Assembly (NCBI GenBank): GCA_024138025.1
Contig: JAMXBD010004356.1
Span: 1 to 64,000, forward strand
Source of the DNA: Combretum micranthum
Lineage: Eukaryota > Streptophyta > Magnoliopsida > Myrtales > Combretaceae
Direction of reading: 5' to 3'
Length of the DNA: 64,000 bases
Below the pieces are notes generated by a model. It had not been told where the DNA came from. It made no database searches and saw only the letters and a list, made by a program, of their open reading frames with translations. The number at the start of each line of letters is the position of its first letter. Position 1 is the first letter of the stretch. A program made the position numbers and the translations under genes. Of the stretch, positions 9,841-22,000 are shown in pieces.

Positions 9841-10542
9841 TTTTGTTATTCTTTTTTTTTTTTTCATTTAGGATACTGACCGTCCAATGTAACATGTCAA
9901 GTGTAATGATGATCCATTTTAATGGAGTATATCTTTCCCTTTAATGTTTGTACTTTGTTTCCATACACTATCGCTTCTCGCATTTTGATATGACATTTAC
10001 TTTTTGGTTGGTTTCGTGCACTGTAACCCCGAGATTTGTGTCGGCTGGGGTTGTTGATACTACTTGTTAGTTATTCATTCTAGGGATGGTAGTCGCTTCT
10101 CGTAAAAAACCGTAACTTCTCACAAAAGCTTAGTGGTTGAATACTTCTTAATCATCCTAGTGTGTTCAGGCTTGCTCTGCTTGGGATGCTTGGTGCAGCT
10201 CGGTGAGGTAAGCTAGATCGGCTCAGTTGATAGAGCATAAGGCTCTTAACCTTTTCCTATTCAATTAGCAACTCCCTAATCATCTTGATTTGCTAAGACT
10301 TCCTTTACTTAAGATGTTTAGTGTTGTTTAAAAGGTCGCATTGACTAATAGTTCTTATTGTTAGTAATATGTACCAATTTGAAGTATTTGGCAAGAATGT
10401 CGTTTTAAACTACCCTAGCCGTGAAGCTAGTCAAAACTATTGTATCATTTCTTTTCAATAAACGAGTGTTGAGATTCATCGTTTTATGTCTCTTTTTCCT
10501 TTTTTAGATATTATGCATGCTTTTTGTGACTTGTTTATTAGT
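9841..10542. other. Tat element noncoding region
   Basis: Noncoding sequence between the antisense ORF relic and the tandem array, presumably element 3' UTR. A poly-T run lies near 9851-9865. Apart from the tRNA-Lys-like segment at 10217-10256, no feature was recognised. Confidence 0.5.
10217..10256 (+). other. Partial tRNA-Lys(CUU)-like segment
   Basis: The run GGCTCAGTTGATAGAGC followed by ATAAGGCTCTTAACCTT matches the D-arm and anticodon arm of plant tRNA-Lys(CUU), with anticodon CTT at 10245-10247. The acceptor and T arms (and so the B box) are not present, so it is not a functional tRNA gene. It may be a truncated tRNA-derived fragment captured by the Tat element, or chance resemblance over ~40 nt. 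Confidence 0.4.
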
Positions 10543-10827
10543 CGGTCCTCGTGGTACTGAATGTAAGCAGCCCAATTGATTGATCCCTATGGCTAGAGCT
10601 TCAATAGGGACTTAAGTTTTTAAGACATAGGTGCTGAGCATAAACAGCCTGGTTGATGGGTCCCTAGGGCTTACGTTTTTAGGACACGGGTGGTGATCAT
10701 AAGCAGCTTGGTGAAGGGGTCCTTGGGGCTTGAGCTTCACTAGAGACTTTAGTTTCTAGGATGTGGGTGGTGAGTGTAAGTATCCCAATCAATGGGTCCT
10801 TGGGGCTTGAGCCTCGCTAGGGACTTA
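10543..10827. repeat. 76-78-bp tandem array, left part
   Basis: About four units with a core like GGACTTAAGTTTTTAGGAC, then GGTGGTGAGTGTAAGTAG and GATGGGTCCTTGGGGCTT. The last unit is cut at GGGACTTA by the L5 LTR and resumes at 16437. The array lies in the Tat 3' untranslated region. Confidence 0.85.
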
Positions 10828-12599
10828 TGTCATGCCCCGAAGGGTATCCTAAACGTGGTAGTCCGCCATACATAATATTAAAGCCTAGGAATGACCGCCT
10901 CAGTCATGCGAAGGCTTCCATACTATGTACAAGGTGTCTAACACATAGAGGAGATACATTGTAGAGATACATTTTATATTGATACACTTGAATAACAATG
11001 TAAAGAAAATACAATTCACTATACTTCAGATGCAAATCACTATACTTCATATACGAATCACTATACTTCAAAATACAAATCATTAAACTTCAATGACATT
11101 CATCCACAGACTTCCCTACATAAGCTATTACAAAGCAAATCATAAAACCTAGCTAATAACTTCAGGCATTCTTATTCTTTACCGAAATCCCGAAGTCATT
11201 CTCAGCTTCAACCATCTCGGTCCCCACTTAGCATTCTTGAGATAACCTGTTCATTCAAACATCTATTGGGGTATAAGCTACACTAGCTTAGTGAGAATTC
11301 CCTTAATTCCGTACCATAACAAGCAAGTTATAATCAACCATATGCTATGCATGAACAAACACATGAGCAAGCAATTATGTATGGATATCCAGAACCCACA
11401 CATAGAACGGATTTACACCCTCCGTATCTTCGGTTAGGGATGGTATTGAAAGTCTACACACCGCTGCTAGTCCCTAAGCCTTTGGCTCATAGCACTCGAC
11501 TCGGCTAGGCTCACACATGGAATGCATCCCCGGTGCGCCTTAGTTCCCTATGAATGAGCTCTGATACTGGGTCTCATTATCCAAACGAGTCTTTGGACCA
11601 TACCAATCTACCTGCGTAGGAGTAGCACGCTACCAAATGCAATATGTCCGATGCGATGCATGACCAATTTAATTTTTGCTTAGGTCAAAATATTCATACA
11701 TTCTTTAGAGTGACCAACCAATATCATACATATAACATAAATAATATGAACAGTGCAGTTATCCAATCAAATTGTGGTTTCGATATGCTTTAGTATTCTT
11801 TGGCATACATTCATCATAGTCTCATCATATAACCCATCCCCATTCATATCGATATTTATCTTGTTCCTATACTTCTAATGCAACTAGCTACAAGCACAAA
11901 TAAGGTAACAAAATAAGGAAAAAACTCACTCGGCCATTGGATCACCAGTCTTTTAGTAAAAGTAATTCGGTGGTAGGGAATCGTCGATTTTGGGATCACC
12001 TAAAAAGGAAGAAATACTCTAATAAGTATTTCATCTCAAACTAATCCAAACGATCTTATACAAACTATCAAATTTGTAATTCTCGTCCTAAGCGGGAATT
12101 CCAACTTAAAACGGCCATAACTTGGTCGTTTTAACTTGGAATTTAGCAAATTATATATCGATTTCTATCTACTTAGAAACATCTATCTAATTATAATATT
12201 ATATTTAAGTTTTGAAAAATTTGAAGCTTCAAAAAGATCAAATCAGATCAAAACAATGGCAAGTTCCAATTCTGAAAAATAGTTTTGTAATTATTTGTAA
12301 TGTTCTACTTGAAAAATCAATTATACATGCAATATGGATGATTTCCTATCATGAATGGCATGTTATGAGCTTGATGTATGCATGCTTTTGACAATATTTA
12401 CTAAAAGAAATTTTAGAAACTTTTTATTTGTTAAACTCCATGGCTACTTACTTTCAAGAAAACTAGTTTCCTAACTTTGATCATTCACATTTGTTTTAGA
12501 TTTATTTCTTAAGAAAATAATTATCTTTATTAAAATTGAGTCTTCATCATATCTATTACTTATGACTTTCATTTCTACATAAAAATTTCCATTTTGCAA

Positions 12600-14290
12600 T
12601 TTGTAAACATGTTTTCAAGTAGGGTTGATTCCAAAATCCGAATTTTGTAAAATTAGTTTTTGAGTGATTCCTTTAAGTAAAAATCATTTGATATTTAGGA
12701 AATTAAGGCTCAACCATGCCTAGCCATTAAGGACTTCATTTGTCTGATAAACCTTCTAATTTGAGTTTAGAAAATATGGGTTTTCATGCCATTACTCCAT
12801 ACGAATTTCTTAAAATGACAACAACTCAAATTTTTCCTACTTCATTTCTACTCCTTGTTCTATATATTTTTCCTAGCAAATCCCATCTTAATTTATCAAA
12901 ATCATTACTTGATGATACCTATGACCTAAACTCCTCATTTTCCATATAAAACACAAGTTTTGGAGTTGATAAATGGGTTTTTAAGGCATGGTTTTGAAAT
13001 CATCCGAATTTACAAATTTTGGATAAACTCAATTTTCATACCTTATTTCTACAATGCATCATGCATATATGTATTTCCTACAAGCTATTGTCATGATAGT
13101 TATGAGATAATCTACCCATATGTATACATGTAATACCAAGAATTCTTTTTGAAAACTTTTACTTTGCAAAACTTTGGATTATACTAGACTTAAGAAAAAT
13201 AGTTTTTTTTCTTGTAAAATCATACTTTTTTTTATCAAAAATCAACCTCGATGATCTATGTAACCATCACCTTCATTATTTCAATAAAAACCTTCATTTT
13301 TGGGTTAGGAAATAGGTGTTTACATAGGTGGTTTGCCTAAGTACGAATTTTACAAAATTTTGAAGAATGAAAATATTGTTTCACTTATTCTTGGAAACTA
13401 TTTATTGTTCTAAGGTTATATTTTGATAAACTTCCTTTATCCTTATCAAAACTTGGTCTTTGTTATCTATATTCCCTAGGACTTCCATTTTCCTATCGAA
13501 ATTATCATTTTGGCATTTGGAAATAGATGTTTAAATTGTGGTTATTTTCAAATCCGAATTTTGAAAAACTCATTTGAGCTTGTTTTCTTTGTAAACCTCA
13601 TTTAGTCTTTCAAAAACCATTTCCTAATCAAACCTATCCCTTAAGGATTCCATTTCTTTAATAAAAGTCTTGTTTTGAAGTTGAAAAATAGGTTTTCAAA
13701 ATTGGTCTTCGTTGGGATCCGAATTTACAAAATTTATTTTTTGACATATCTTTTGATAAAATCTATCTAAACTTATGAAAATCCATTCCTTACATATCCT
13801 ATCTTAAGAGCCTTCCATATCTTGAATAAAAACTTCATTTTTGAATTGGAAAACATGTTTTAAAAATATGCCTTGGCCAAAATCCGAAAATAAGATTTTT
13901 TTTTGAAAATAACTTTTGAAAATCACCTTTGATTCTTGTAAAAAGAAGTCTTGATGATATACATATATTAAGCCATCATTATTTCAAGTAGAAACTTCGT
14001 TTTGACATTTGGAAAGTGGTTTTTAAATAGGCTTGCCAAAATACGAAATTTCACATTTTTTTTTTTAGCTCAAAACCAAGATCTACTCTTAATACGAACA
14101 TAAACATAAAAGAAATCCATGGTAGTAAACATAAACTCATAGATCTAAACTTTACTCATCAAAATCACTTATTTATGTTGTCTATACCCTAAGCCATTCA
14201 TTTTAAATGAAAAATACACATTTTGAAGTTGAAAAATAACTTTTCTAAATACGGTTCATTTTTCATCCAAATTTTCAAAAATGATTTTTC
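12600..14290. repeat. Degenerate internal modules of the L5 LTR (160-215-bp spacing)
   Basis: A motif of the form AAAATCCGAATTTTNCAAAA or TACGAATTT recurs near 12638, 12799, 13005, 13340, 13554, 13719, 13883, 14042 and 14266. It is preceded each time by a CATTTTG-AGTTGGAAAA-like stretch and followed by TTTGA. Corresponding sites are 20810-21733 (six), 42299-43194 (six), 49306-50374 (seven), and on the opposite strand 58601-59682 (seven). Confidence 0.7.
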
Positions 14291-14957
14291 TTGAAAATAA
14301 AATAGATCTTGAGTTTTCTCAAACATTCCTACTATCATCATGCTACTACAAGTTGTTCATGAACATAAAACAAAAGTTTAATGCATTTATGAACCTAAAA
14401 ACAACTAGATCTAGTTATAAATGCATGAATCACTATAATAGTTATGTGAATGGTGAATATATGCATAAATCATAAGCAATAACAAAAATAATAACTTCAA
14501 TAACAAGATCTAAGGCATAAACAAAAATCAAAGCTACAAAAAGTTAGATCTACAAAATATAACTACTTTAAACAAGAAAATAATAATGATACAAGATAAT
14601 AATCATGGAGAAGAGGAGTGTTTTATTTTTGGCATCATCATCCTTAGCTTTTAAGCTTATGGAATGTCAGTTGATGCATTAAACTCTCATTATACTTTAC
14701 CTATATCACCTATGGAAGCTTTGAAAAGAAAGTTTACTTAAAAATCTCAAGAAGCATGTGGGAGCTCATAAGAGATAGGGGCAGCTTGTTCCTTGTAAGA
14801 ACAAGAGCAAAAAGAAGAAAGAAAGAGGAAAAAGAGAGAGAAAAAGTTAAGGAATGGTAAAGAGAAAAATATGTAAATGAAAGAGAGAGAGAATGAGTGT
14901 AATAATGAAAGAAAGTAAGAAAAAAAAAAAAACAAGCAAGCAATATTAAGAGGGCTG

Positions 14958-14963
14958 CACGTG
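14958..14963. promoter_or_regulatory. CACGTG box in L5 copy 1
   Basis: A perfect G-box palindrome beside a GA/CT-rich leader. It is conserved at the equivalent place in copies at 22444, 51077 and 57900. Binding by bZIP/bHLH factors is inferred from the motif only. Confidence 0.45.
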
Positions 14964-16436
14964 AAATGTGAGAGGAGAGAGAGAGGGAATCTGTTTGAAT
15001 TTTGACTTGAAATTGAATTGTGTAATAAATGTGTAATGTAGCTTCTTGAGGAAGGGTTGAAAGAGGGTGATTTTAATTAATTTTTGGAGTATTTCAAGAG
15101 TCAAGGCAGCCATAAAGGGGGTCAAAATCTGCCATGAAGTGTGGGACAAAGTGTAGAAAGATTGAAGTGAAAAAGAAGTGATATGTGAAAGGTGTACTTG
15201 AAAGTATGGATTGTAAGAGTACTTTTCTAATAAAATAAAATAAAATAAAATAAAAATAGGAAATTCATTCCAAATATTTGTAGCAGATTTTTCATAATAA
15301 AAATAACATAATTAATTTATTTATTTTAGTGAATTATCAAATAAGTTACCAGTATGATCAAAATACGCGAATATGGGCTATAAATGATATTTTTATAACC
15401 CGAAAAATTCTAAAAAACTATTTTATGAAAATAAAAATATTTTTGAAATATTTTCTAATTATTAAATTAATTTATTTTATTTTTAGTATCGGATCTTAAA
15501 CAGAATTGATTCCGTAAACACCCGAAACAAACTAAATTTTAGAAAAACAAAATTTTTTATAATACATAAAATATTTATCTAATAATATAAGGCTTCATAA
15601 GAATAATAAAATTGTGTAATGAAATAAAAGTGAATAGTGCAAAAGACTAATTAATTACCGATAGTAATGAAAATATGATAAAAATGTTATAATTGTAACT
15701 TTTATAACCCGAAAAATTATATAACTGATATATTTGAAAATCTTATGAAATTATGAGTCTAACGGTACTAATGGTATATTTTTTATATCTCGAGCCCTAG
15801 GACATGCTTTTCGAAGTCTGTATCCGAACGGGTTCAAAATAGGTCAAAAATTTACCAATATGATATTTTTAAACAAACTTATATTACTATGAGCTATTCT
15901 ACATATTTAAACTACACCTTGGCCTCTAGGGTTAAGGGCGCTAGATTGTCGGACTTAAACTATTGTATTTCACTTAGGGTTTCCAGGTCATTTTTCGGTT
16001 TAGATCTTTGCCAATTTGGAAACTGATATTTTATGTTTATACAACATAACTGATTTGAGAAATTTATTTTAAATTTGATTTTTGCAAGTATTTAATATAT
16101 CTCGACGTTTTCGGAATTCTTTGAATTAAGTTTTATTTCCGAAAGTTAATCGTTATTTACTTTTTAATAATTTGTTTTTTTTTTGTTTTATTACCCCCGA
16201 TTTTATAAGTCGGAGTTAAGTATGGAATTTTTTTTTGTACGTCATGGTTTTGAATTTGAAGACTGTTGAGTTCTTATTTTATTTTTAAGGATTTTCATTT
16301 TCTCAAGATTAAGAAATTTCTAGATTCGTTCGTGATTTAGAACTTGTCGAAATTCGGTTTTAATTTGGAGTGATTTTTAGGGTTTATTTTCGAAGTTCAT
16401 CTTAGAATTATTTACTGAAATTTTCTGGGGCTTACG

Positions 16437-16925
16437 ACTTAAGTTTTTAGGACGTAAGTGGTGAGTGTAAGTAGATTAGTCAATGAGTTCCTAGGGCTTA
16501 AGTTTGCGAGGGACTTAAGCTTTTAGGACATAGGTACTAAGTGTAAGTAGCCTAGTTGATGGGTCCTTGGAACCTAAGCCTCCCTAGTGACTTGACTTTT
16601 TTAAGACGCGAGAGATAAGCATAAGCAACTCGATCAATAGGTTTTTGGACTTGAGATTTGTTAAGGACTTAAGTTTTTAAGACGTAGGAACTGTGCATAA
16701 GCAACTTGATCGATGGGTCCTTAGGGCCAGATCCTCACTAGGGACTTAAGTTTTTAGGATGCAAGCATTGAGTGTAAGCGGCCTAGTTGATAAGTCCTTG
16801 GGGCCTAAGCCTCGCTAAGGATTTCAATTTTTAGGATAAAGGTCTTGAGCATAAGTAGCCATCGCTAGGACTTAAGTTTTTAGGACATGGGTAGCTACAT
16901 GTGTTTCATTATCCACTTTGGGATT
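16437..16925. repeat. 76-78-bp tandem array, right part
   Basis: Continuation of the array from 10543-10827 after the L5 insertion, with about six more diverged units. Counted examples are 76 and 78 bp. The last unit near 16850 is shortened. The array ends near the 3' end of the Tat integrase. Confidence 0.85.
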
Positions 16926-17029
16926 TTGTTACTAAATGTCATGTCTTCAAGAAACATTAAAGAATTCATTTTTGAAAATGATTTCAAACACAAATGTATT
17001 AGTAAGAAAACATCAAAGATAAAAATGTC

Positions 17030-18460
17030 TTTAAATGAAATACTTCCTTAAGCTGTTGGCATTCCATGTTCTTACGATTGGTTAACCCTCCAATCATTCG
17101 AGTTGGCAGGCCCTGTTTCCAAGGTTTTCATTGACACAAGAACGATCTTCCCAAGTAGGGGCAAGCTTGCCTTATCCTTTCTTAGTTCCCATGTTGGCTA
17201 GTTTTCGACACGCTAGATCGCCAGGGTAGAATTCCTTATGCCTTACATTTTTATCATAGTATCGACCCTAAGTTGATAAGCCATGAGCCTTTGCTCGGCT
17301 TGATCCTGTAGCTTACTATGTCTGAGTTTACCTTTAGTTCAATTTGGTTGACTTCCTGGTGAAAATCCTATGTTTTGTGAGTCAGAAGTTCCAATTCGAC
17401 CGGATGTATTACTTTGGTGCTGAACGCTAATTGGTATGGTGTTTTGCCAATAATTTTTTGGTGTGTGGTCCTTGATCCCTAAAGTACATTGAGTAGTTGA
17501 TCTACCCAACCAACATGGTCTCCATTGACTTTCTTTTTGAGGCTTTCGTCTATGGTGTGATTTATTGCTTCCACTTGTCCGTTAGTCTAGTGTTGAGAGA
17601 TTGATGTGTATTAGATCATGATATGATGATGCTGGCAAAATCCTCTAAACTTATCATTGTCGAACTTAGTTCCATTGTTGGTAATTATGATATATGATAC
17701 CCTAAAGCAACACAGGATGTAGTTAGTTACAAAAGCTTTTATTACTCGTTCCATGATATGGGCTACCGTTTGTGCCTCTACCCATTAGGTAAAATAGTCC
17801 ATTGCAACGATGATGAAATGCTTCTTTCTAGAGGTTCTAAGGAAGGAGACAAGTATGTCTATCCCCTATTAAGCAAATGGCCATGGGCTCACCAGCGATT
17901 ACAGATAGTTGTTGGTGCGTGGGCTAAAGGAACATGCTTTTGGCATCAACGGCATTTCTTTGCCATCTTTGTTGCATCCTTCCTCATGGTCAGCCAGTAG
18001 TAGCCAAGTCATAATGCCTTTATATATAGCATTTGTCTGGTAACATGGTTGCTGCATTCTCCTGAATGTAGGTCCTTTAAGACAACTCGGGTTTCTTTCA
18101 GTTGAAGGTAGTGAGGCAAAGGCATGCTATGGCCCATTTGGAATAAGACATCATTCAACAATGTGTTTGGCACCTTGATACATGATTTTCTTATTCGCCT
18201 TTTTATTAGTCGACAGAATTCCATCCCTTAAGTATTTCTTTATAAGGTCCCTCTAGTAGGGTGGTGGGAGGTCTATTTCACCAGTAAATACCTCCAGGTG
18301 TTCCTTTTTGATGGTGCGATGTGGTAGGTATTCCAAAATACCCCTTCTTCTTTCAACTCGTGGATCAGGAGACTTATTGTTGTAAGTTTAAAGAGTTTGT
18401 CAGCTTTAGCATTCTTTGCTTAGGGTATCCTATAAATGTCCCAACTAGAAAAGTTAGCTA
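17030..18460 (-). pseudogene. Tat-lineage integrase relic
   Basis: Minus-strand translation across several frames shows the integrase zinc-binding region (GYYWLTMRKDATKMAKKC near 18000), the start of the core (VSPWPFA near 17870) and the C-terminal end (APTWED near 17150 and WNANSLRKYF near 17045), which matches the conserved terminus of Retand-type integrases. Stops and frameshifts occur throughout, and only short open stretches (such as 18009-18224) remain. Integrase would insert element cDNA; this one is dead. It lies directly upstream (sense) of the tandem array, as expected for the end of pol. Confidence 0.82.
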
Positions 18461-19021
18461 TGAATGAGTGGATAAACTCCATGTACTTGATCATACCTTC
18501 CCCTTTTGTCTCATATTCTCTTCTCTCCTATTGCATGACAAGTTGTGAATCTAAAAACCATTATATTTTCGACCCTAATGTCCATGGCTAGCTTCAATCC
18601 TACTACAAACACCTCATATTTTGCCTCATTGTTACTCATGTCAAAGTTGAATTTCAGAGCAAAACATATCTTCACATTGTAGGGACCTTGTAGAATCAGT
18701 CTTCGCTTAGATGCTTCTTAGCTTGATGATCCGTCAACATTTAAGGTCTAATATGGCTTGCCTTCCTCAAAAGGTTCCTTTGGTAGGCCAGTATATTCTA
18801 CCACAAAATCCGCTAAAATTTGGGCTTTGATGGCATCTCATGCCTTAAATCAAACAACATAGGCTCTTAGTTCGATCGCGTATTTCATCATACAACTTGA
18901 TGCATCTGGTTGTGAGGATGGTGCGGAGGGGTTGATCGATTAACTGTCACTTGATGTGCATCAAAATAAGGTCTGAGTCTTTTTTTTTTTTTTTATAGGA
19001 TAACTGCTAAGACAAATTTTC
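18461..19021 (-). pseudogene. Tat-lineage RNase H relic
   Basis: Minus-strand translation shows AIKAQILADFVVEYTGLP, then a TLNVDGSSS-like RNase H catalytic segment followed by FDMSNNEAKYEVFVVGLKLA, all near 18560-18860 and all standard landmarks of Tat RNase H. Several stops are present. The upstream side is cut by the L5 LTR at 19022 and resumes at 23896 with PIYYVSHVLQGPEERYSRVE, which is the RT/RNase H connection. A poly-T run at 18980-18994 is an added anomaly. Confidence 0.82.
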
Positions 19022-22000
19022 TGTCACGCCCCAAAGGGTACCCTAAATGTGGCAGTCCGCCGTACACAATATTAAAGCCTAAGAATGACTACCCCAGTCA
19101 CGCGAAGACTTCCATACTATGTACAAAGCGCCTAATACATAAAGGAGATACATCGGAATGATACATTTTATGTTGATACAATTGAGTAACAATGTAAAGG
19201 AAATAAAATCCACTATACTTTCGATACAAACCACTATACTTCAAAATACAAATCATTCAACTTCAATTACATTCATCCATAGACTTCCCTACATAAACTA
19301 TTACAAGACAAATCATAAAACTAGCTGATAACTTCAACATTCTCATTTCTTGCCGGAATCCCGAAGCCATTCTCGGCTTCAACCATCTCGATCCCCACTT
19401 TGCATTCTTGAGATAACCTGTTCATTTAAACAACTGTTGGGGTATAAGCTACACTAGCTTAGTGAGAATTCCCTTAGTTCCGTACCAGAACAAGCAAGCA
19501 TTAATCAATCATATGCTATGCACGAACAAACACGTGAGTAAGCAATTATGTATGGGTATCTGGAACCCACACACAGAACAGATTTACGCCCTCCGTATCT
19601 TGGGTTAGGGATGGTATTGAAGTCTATACGACCGCTGCTAGTCCCCAAGCCCTCGGCTCATAGCACTTGCCTCGGCTAGGCCCACACATGGAATGCATCC
19701 CCGATGCGCCTTAGTTTCCTATGAATGAGCTCTGATCCCGGGTCTCATTATCCAAACGAGTCCTCGGACCATACCGATCGACCTGCGTAGGAGTAGCACG
19801 CTACCAAATCCAATATGTCCGATGCGATGCATGATCAATTTACTTTTTGCTTAGGTCAAATATTTATACATTCTTTAGAGTGACCAGCCAATATCATGCA
19901 CATAACAGAAATAATATAAACGGTGCAGTTATCCAATCAAATCGTGGTTTCGATATGCTTTAGTATTCTTTGGCATACATTCATCACAGCCTCATCATAT
20001 ATCCCATCCCCATTCATATCGATTTTTATCTTGTTCCTATAATCTAATGCAACTAACTACAAGCACAATCAAGGTAACAAAACAAGGAGAAAACTCACTC
20101 GGCCATTGGATCATCAGTCTTCTAGTAATAATAATTCGGTGGTAGGGAATCGTCAAATTCAGGATCACCTAAAAAGGAAGAAATACTCTAATAAGTATTT
20201 CAACTCAAACTAATCCAACGACTTCATACGAACTATCAAATTCATAATTCGCGTCCTAAACGGGAATTCCAACTTAAAACGGCCATAACTTGGTCATTTT
20301 AACTCGGAATCTCTCAAATTATGTATCGGTTTCTATCTACTTCGAAAGATCTACCTAATTCTAATATTATATTTAAGTTTTGAAAACATCGAAGCTTCAA
20401 AAAGGTCAGATCAGATTAGGGCAGCGACAATTTCAATTTCCGAAAAATAGTTTTGTAAGAGTTTGTAATGTTCCTACTATAGAAATTGGCTATACATGCA
20501 ATATGAATGATTTCCTAACATGAATGACATGAGATGAGCTTAATGTATGCATGGTCTTGATGATTCTTGCTAAAAGAAAATTTTATGACTCCTTATATTA
20601 CAAGACTTCAAGGATAACTACTTTTAAGAATACTAGTTTCCTAACTTTGATTATTTCCATTTGTTTTGGATTTATTACTTAAGAAAATATAATTATTTTT
20701 GTTAAAATTGAGTCTTCATTATATCTATTACTTATGACCTTCATGTCTACATAAAAATTTTCATTTTGCACTTTGTAAACATGTTTTCAAGTGGGATTGA
20801 TTCCAAAATCCGAATTTTAGAAAATCCACTTTTTGAATGATTCCTTTAGGAAAAACTTGTTTAAAGCATTAAAATTTAAGACCTTATGATACCTATTACT
20901 TAAGGACTTCATTTAATACATAAAACTTTCATTTTGAACTTGGATAATAGGTGTTCTTATAGCCTTCACTCAAAATTACGAATTTCACAAATTGGTTACT
21001 AACTCAAAATTTTCTCATCTTGATTCTATTTCTTGTCTTATACATTAATTTCATCAAAACTTATTTCAACTTGTAAAAATCATTGCTTAATGAAACCTAT
21101 TACCTATATACTTCATTTTTCACATAAAACATGAGTTTTGGAGTTGATAAATGGGTTTTAAAAATGGGTCTTGGTTGAGATCCGAATTTACAAAATTCAT
21201 TTTTGGATATTCCTTTTGATAAAATCTATCTAAACTTATAAAAATCCATTCCTTACATATCCTATCCTAAGAGCATTTCCTTTCTTAAACAAAAACTTCA
21301 TTTTTGAGTTGGAAAACATGTTTTTAAAATATGCCTTGGCCAAAATCCGAAAATGACATTTTTATTTTGAAAATAACTTTTGAAAATCACATTAGATTCT
21401 TGTAAAAAGAAGTCTTGATGATATACATATATTAAGCCTTCATTTTCTTAAGAAAAAATTACATTTTGACACTTGGAAAGTGGTTTTTAAATATTGGTCT
21501 TGCCAAAATACGAATTTCACAAATTTTGTTCAAGTTCAAATCTAAGATCTACACATAATATGAACATACACCTAGATGAAACCATGAAAACAAACTTTAA
21601 ACTCATAGATCTAAACTTGGCTCATCAAAATTACTCATTTATGTTATCTATACCCTAAGCCCTTCATTTTAAATAAAAAAACACATTTTGAAGTTGAAAA
21701 ACCACTTTTCTAAATATGGTTCTATTTTCATCCGAATTTTCAAAAGTTGTTTTTGTTGAAAATAAAATAGATCTAGTTTCCTACAACTTTCCTACCATCA
21801 TCATGCTATTACAAGTCATCCATGAACATAAAACAAAGTCTAATGCATCTTATGAACTCAAAACTCTAGATCTAGTGAACTCAAAACTCTAGATCTAGTT
21901 TTCTAAACTAGTTTAAAATACATGAACACATGTGAATGAGAAATATATGCATAGGTCATAAGTAATAACAAAATAATAACTTAAATAGCAAATGGCATAA

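Larger units (their letters stand above)
10828..16436 (-). mobile_element. L5 solo LTR, copy 1 (5,609 bp)
   Basis: Begins TGTCATGCCCCGAAGGG and ends GGGGCTTACG, where the final CA has become CG. It is flanked by ACTTA at 10823-10827 and 16437-16441, a perfect 5-bp target duplication, so it is a complete solo LTR. Sense is taken as minus because the reverse complement starts TGTAAGCCCC and ends GGGGCATGACA, and because a related copy at 36106 has its TATA box in that sense. It carries a CACGTG box at 14958 and nine internal modules at 12600-14290, the most of any copy here. No coding capacity. Confidence 0.93.

Noticed and set aside
10201..10260. Complete tRNA-Lys gene
   Set aside because: Only D and anticodon arms are present; no T arm, B box or acceptor pairing.
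14734..14943. Phenylalanine/serine-rich small membrane-like peptides (also at 50857-51054, 37415-37597)
   Set aside because: They are translations of the GA/CT-rich leader of L5 LTRs on one strand, not proteins.
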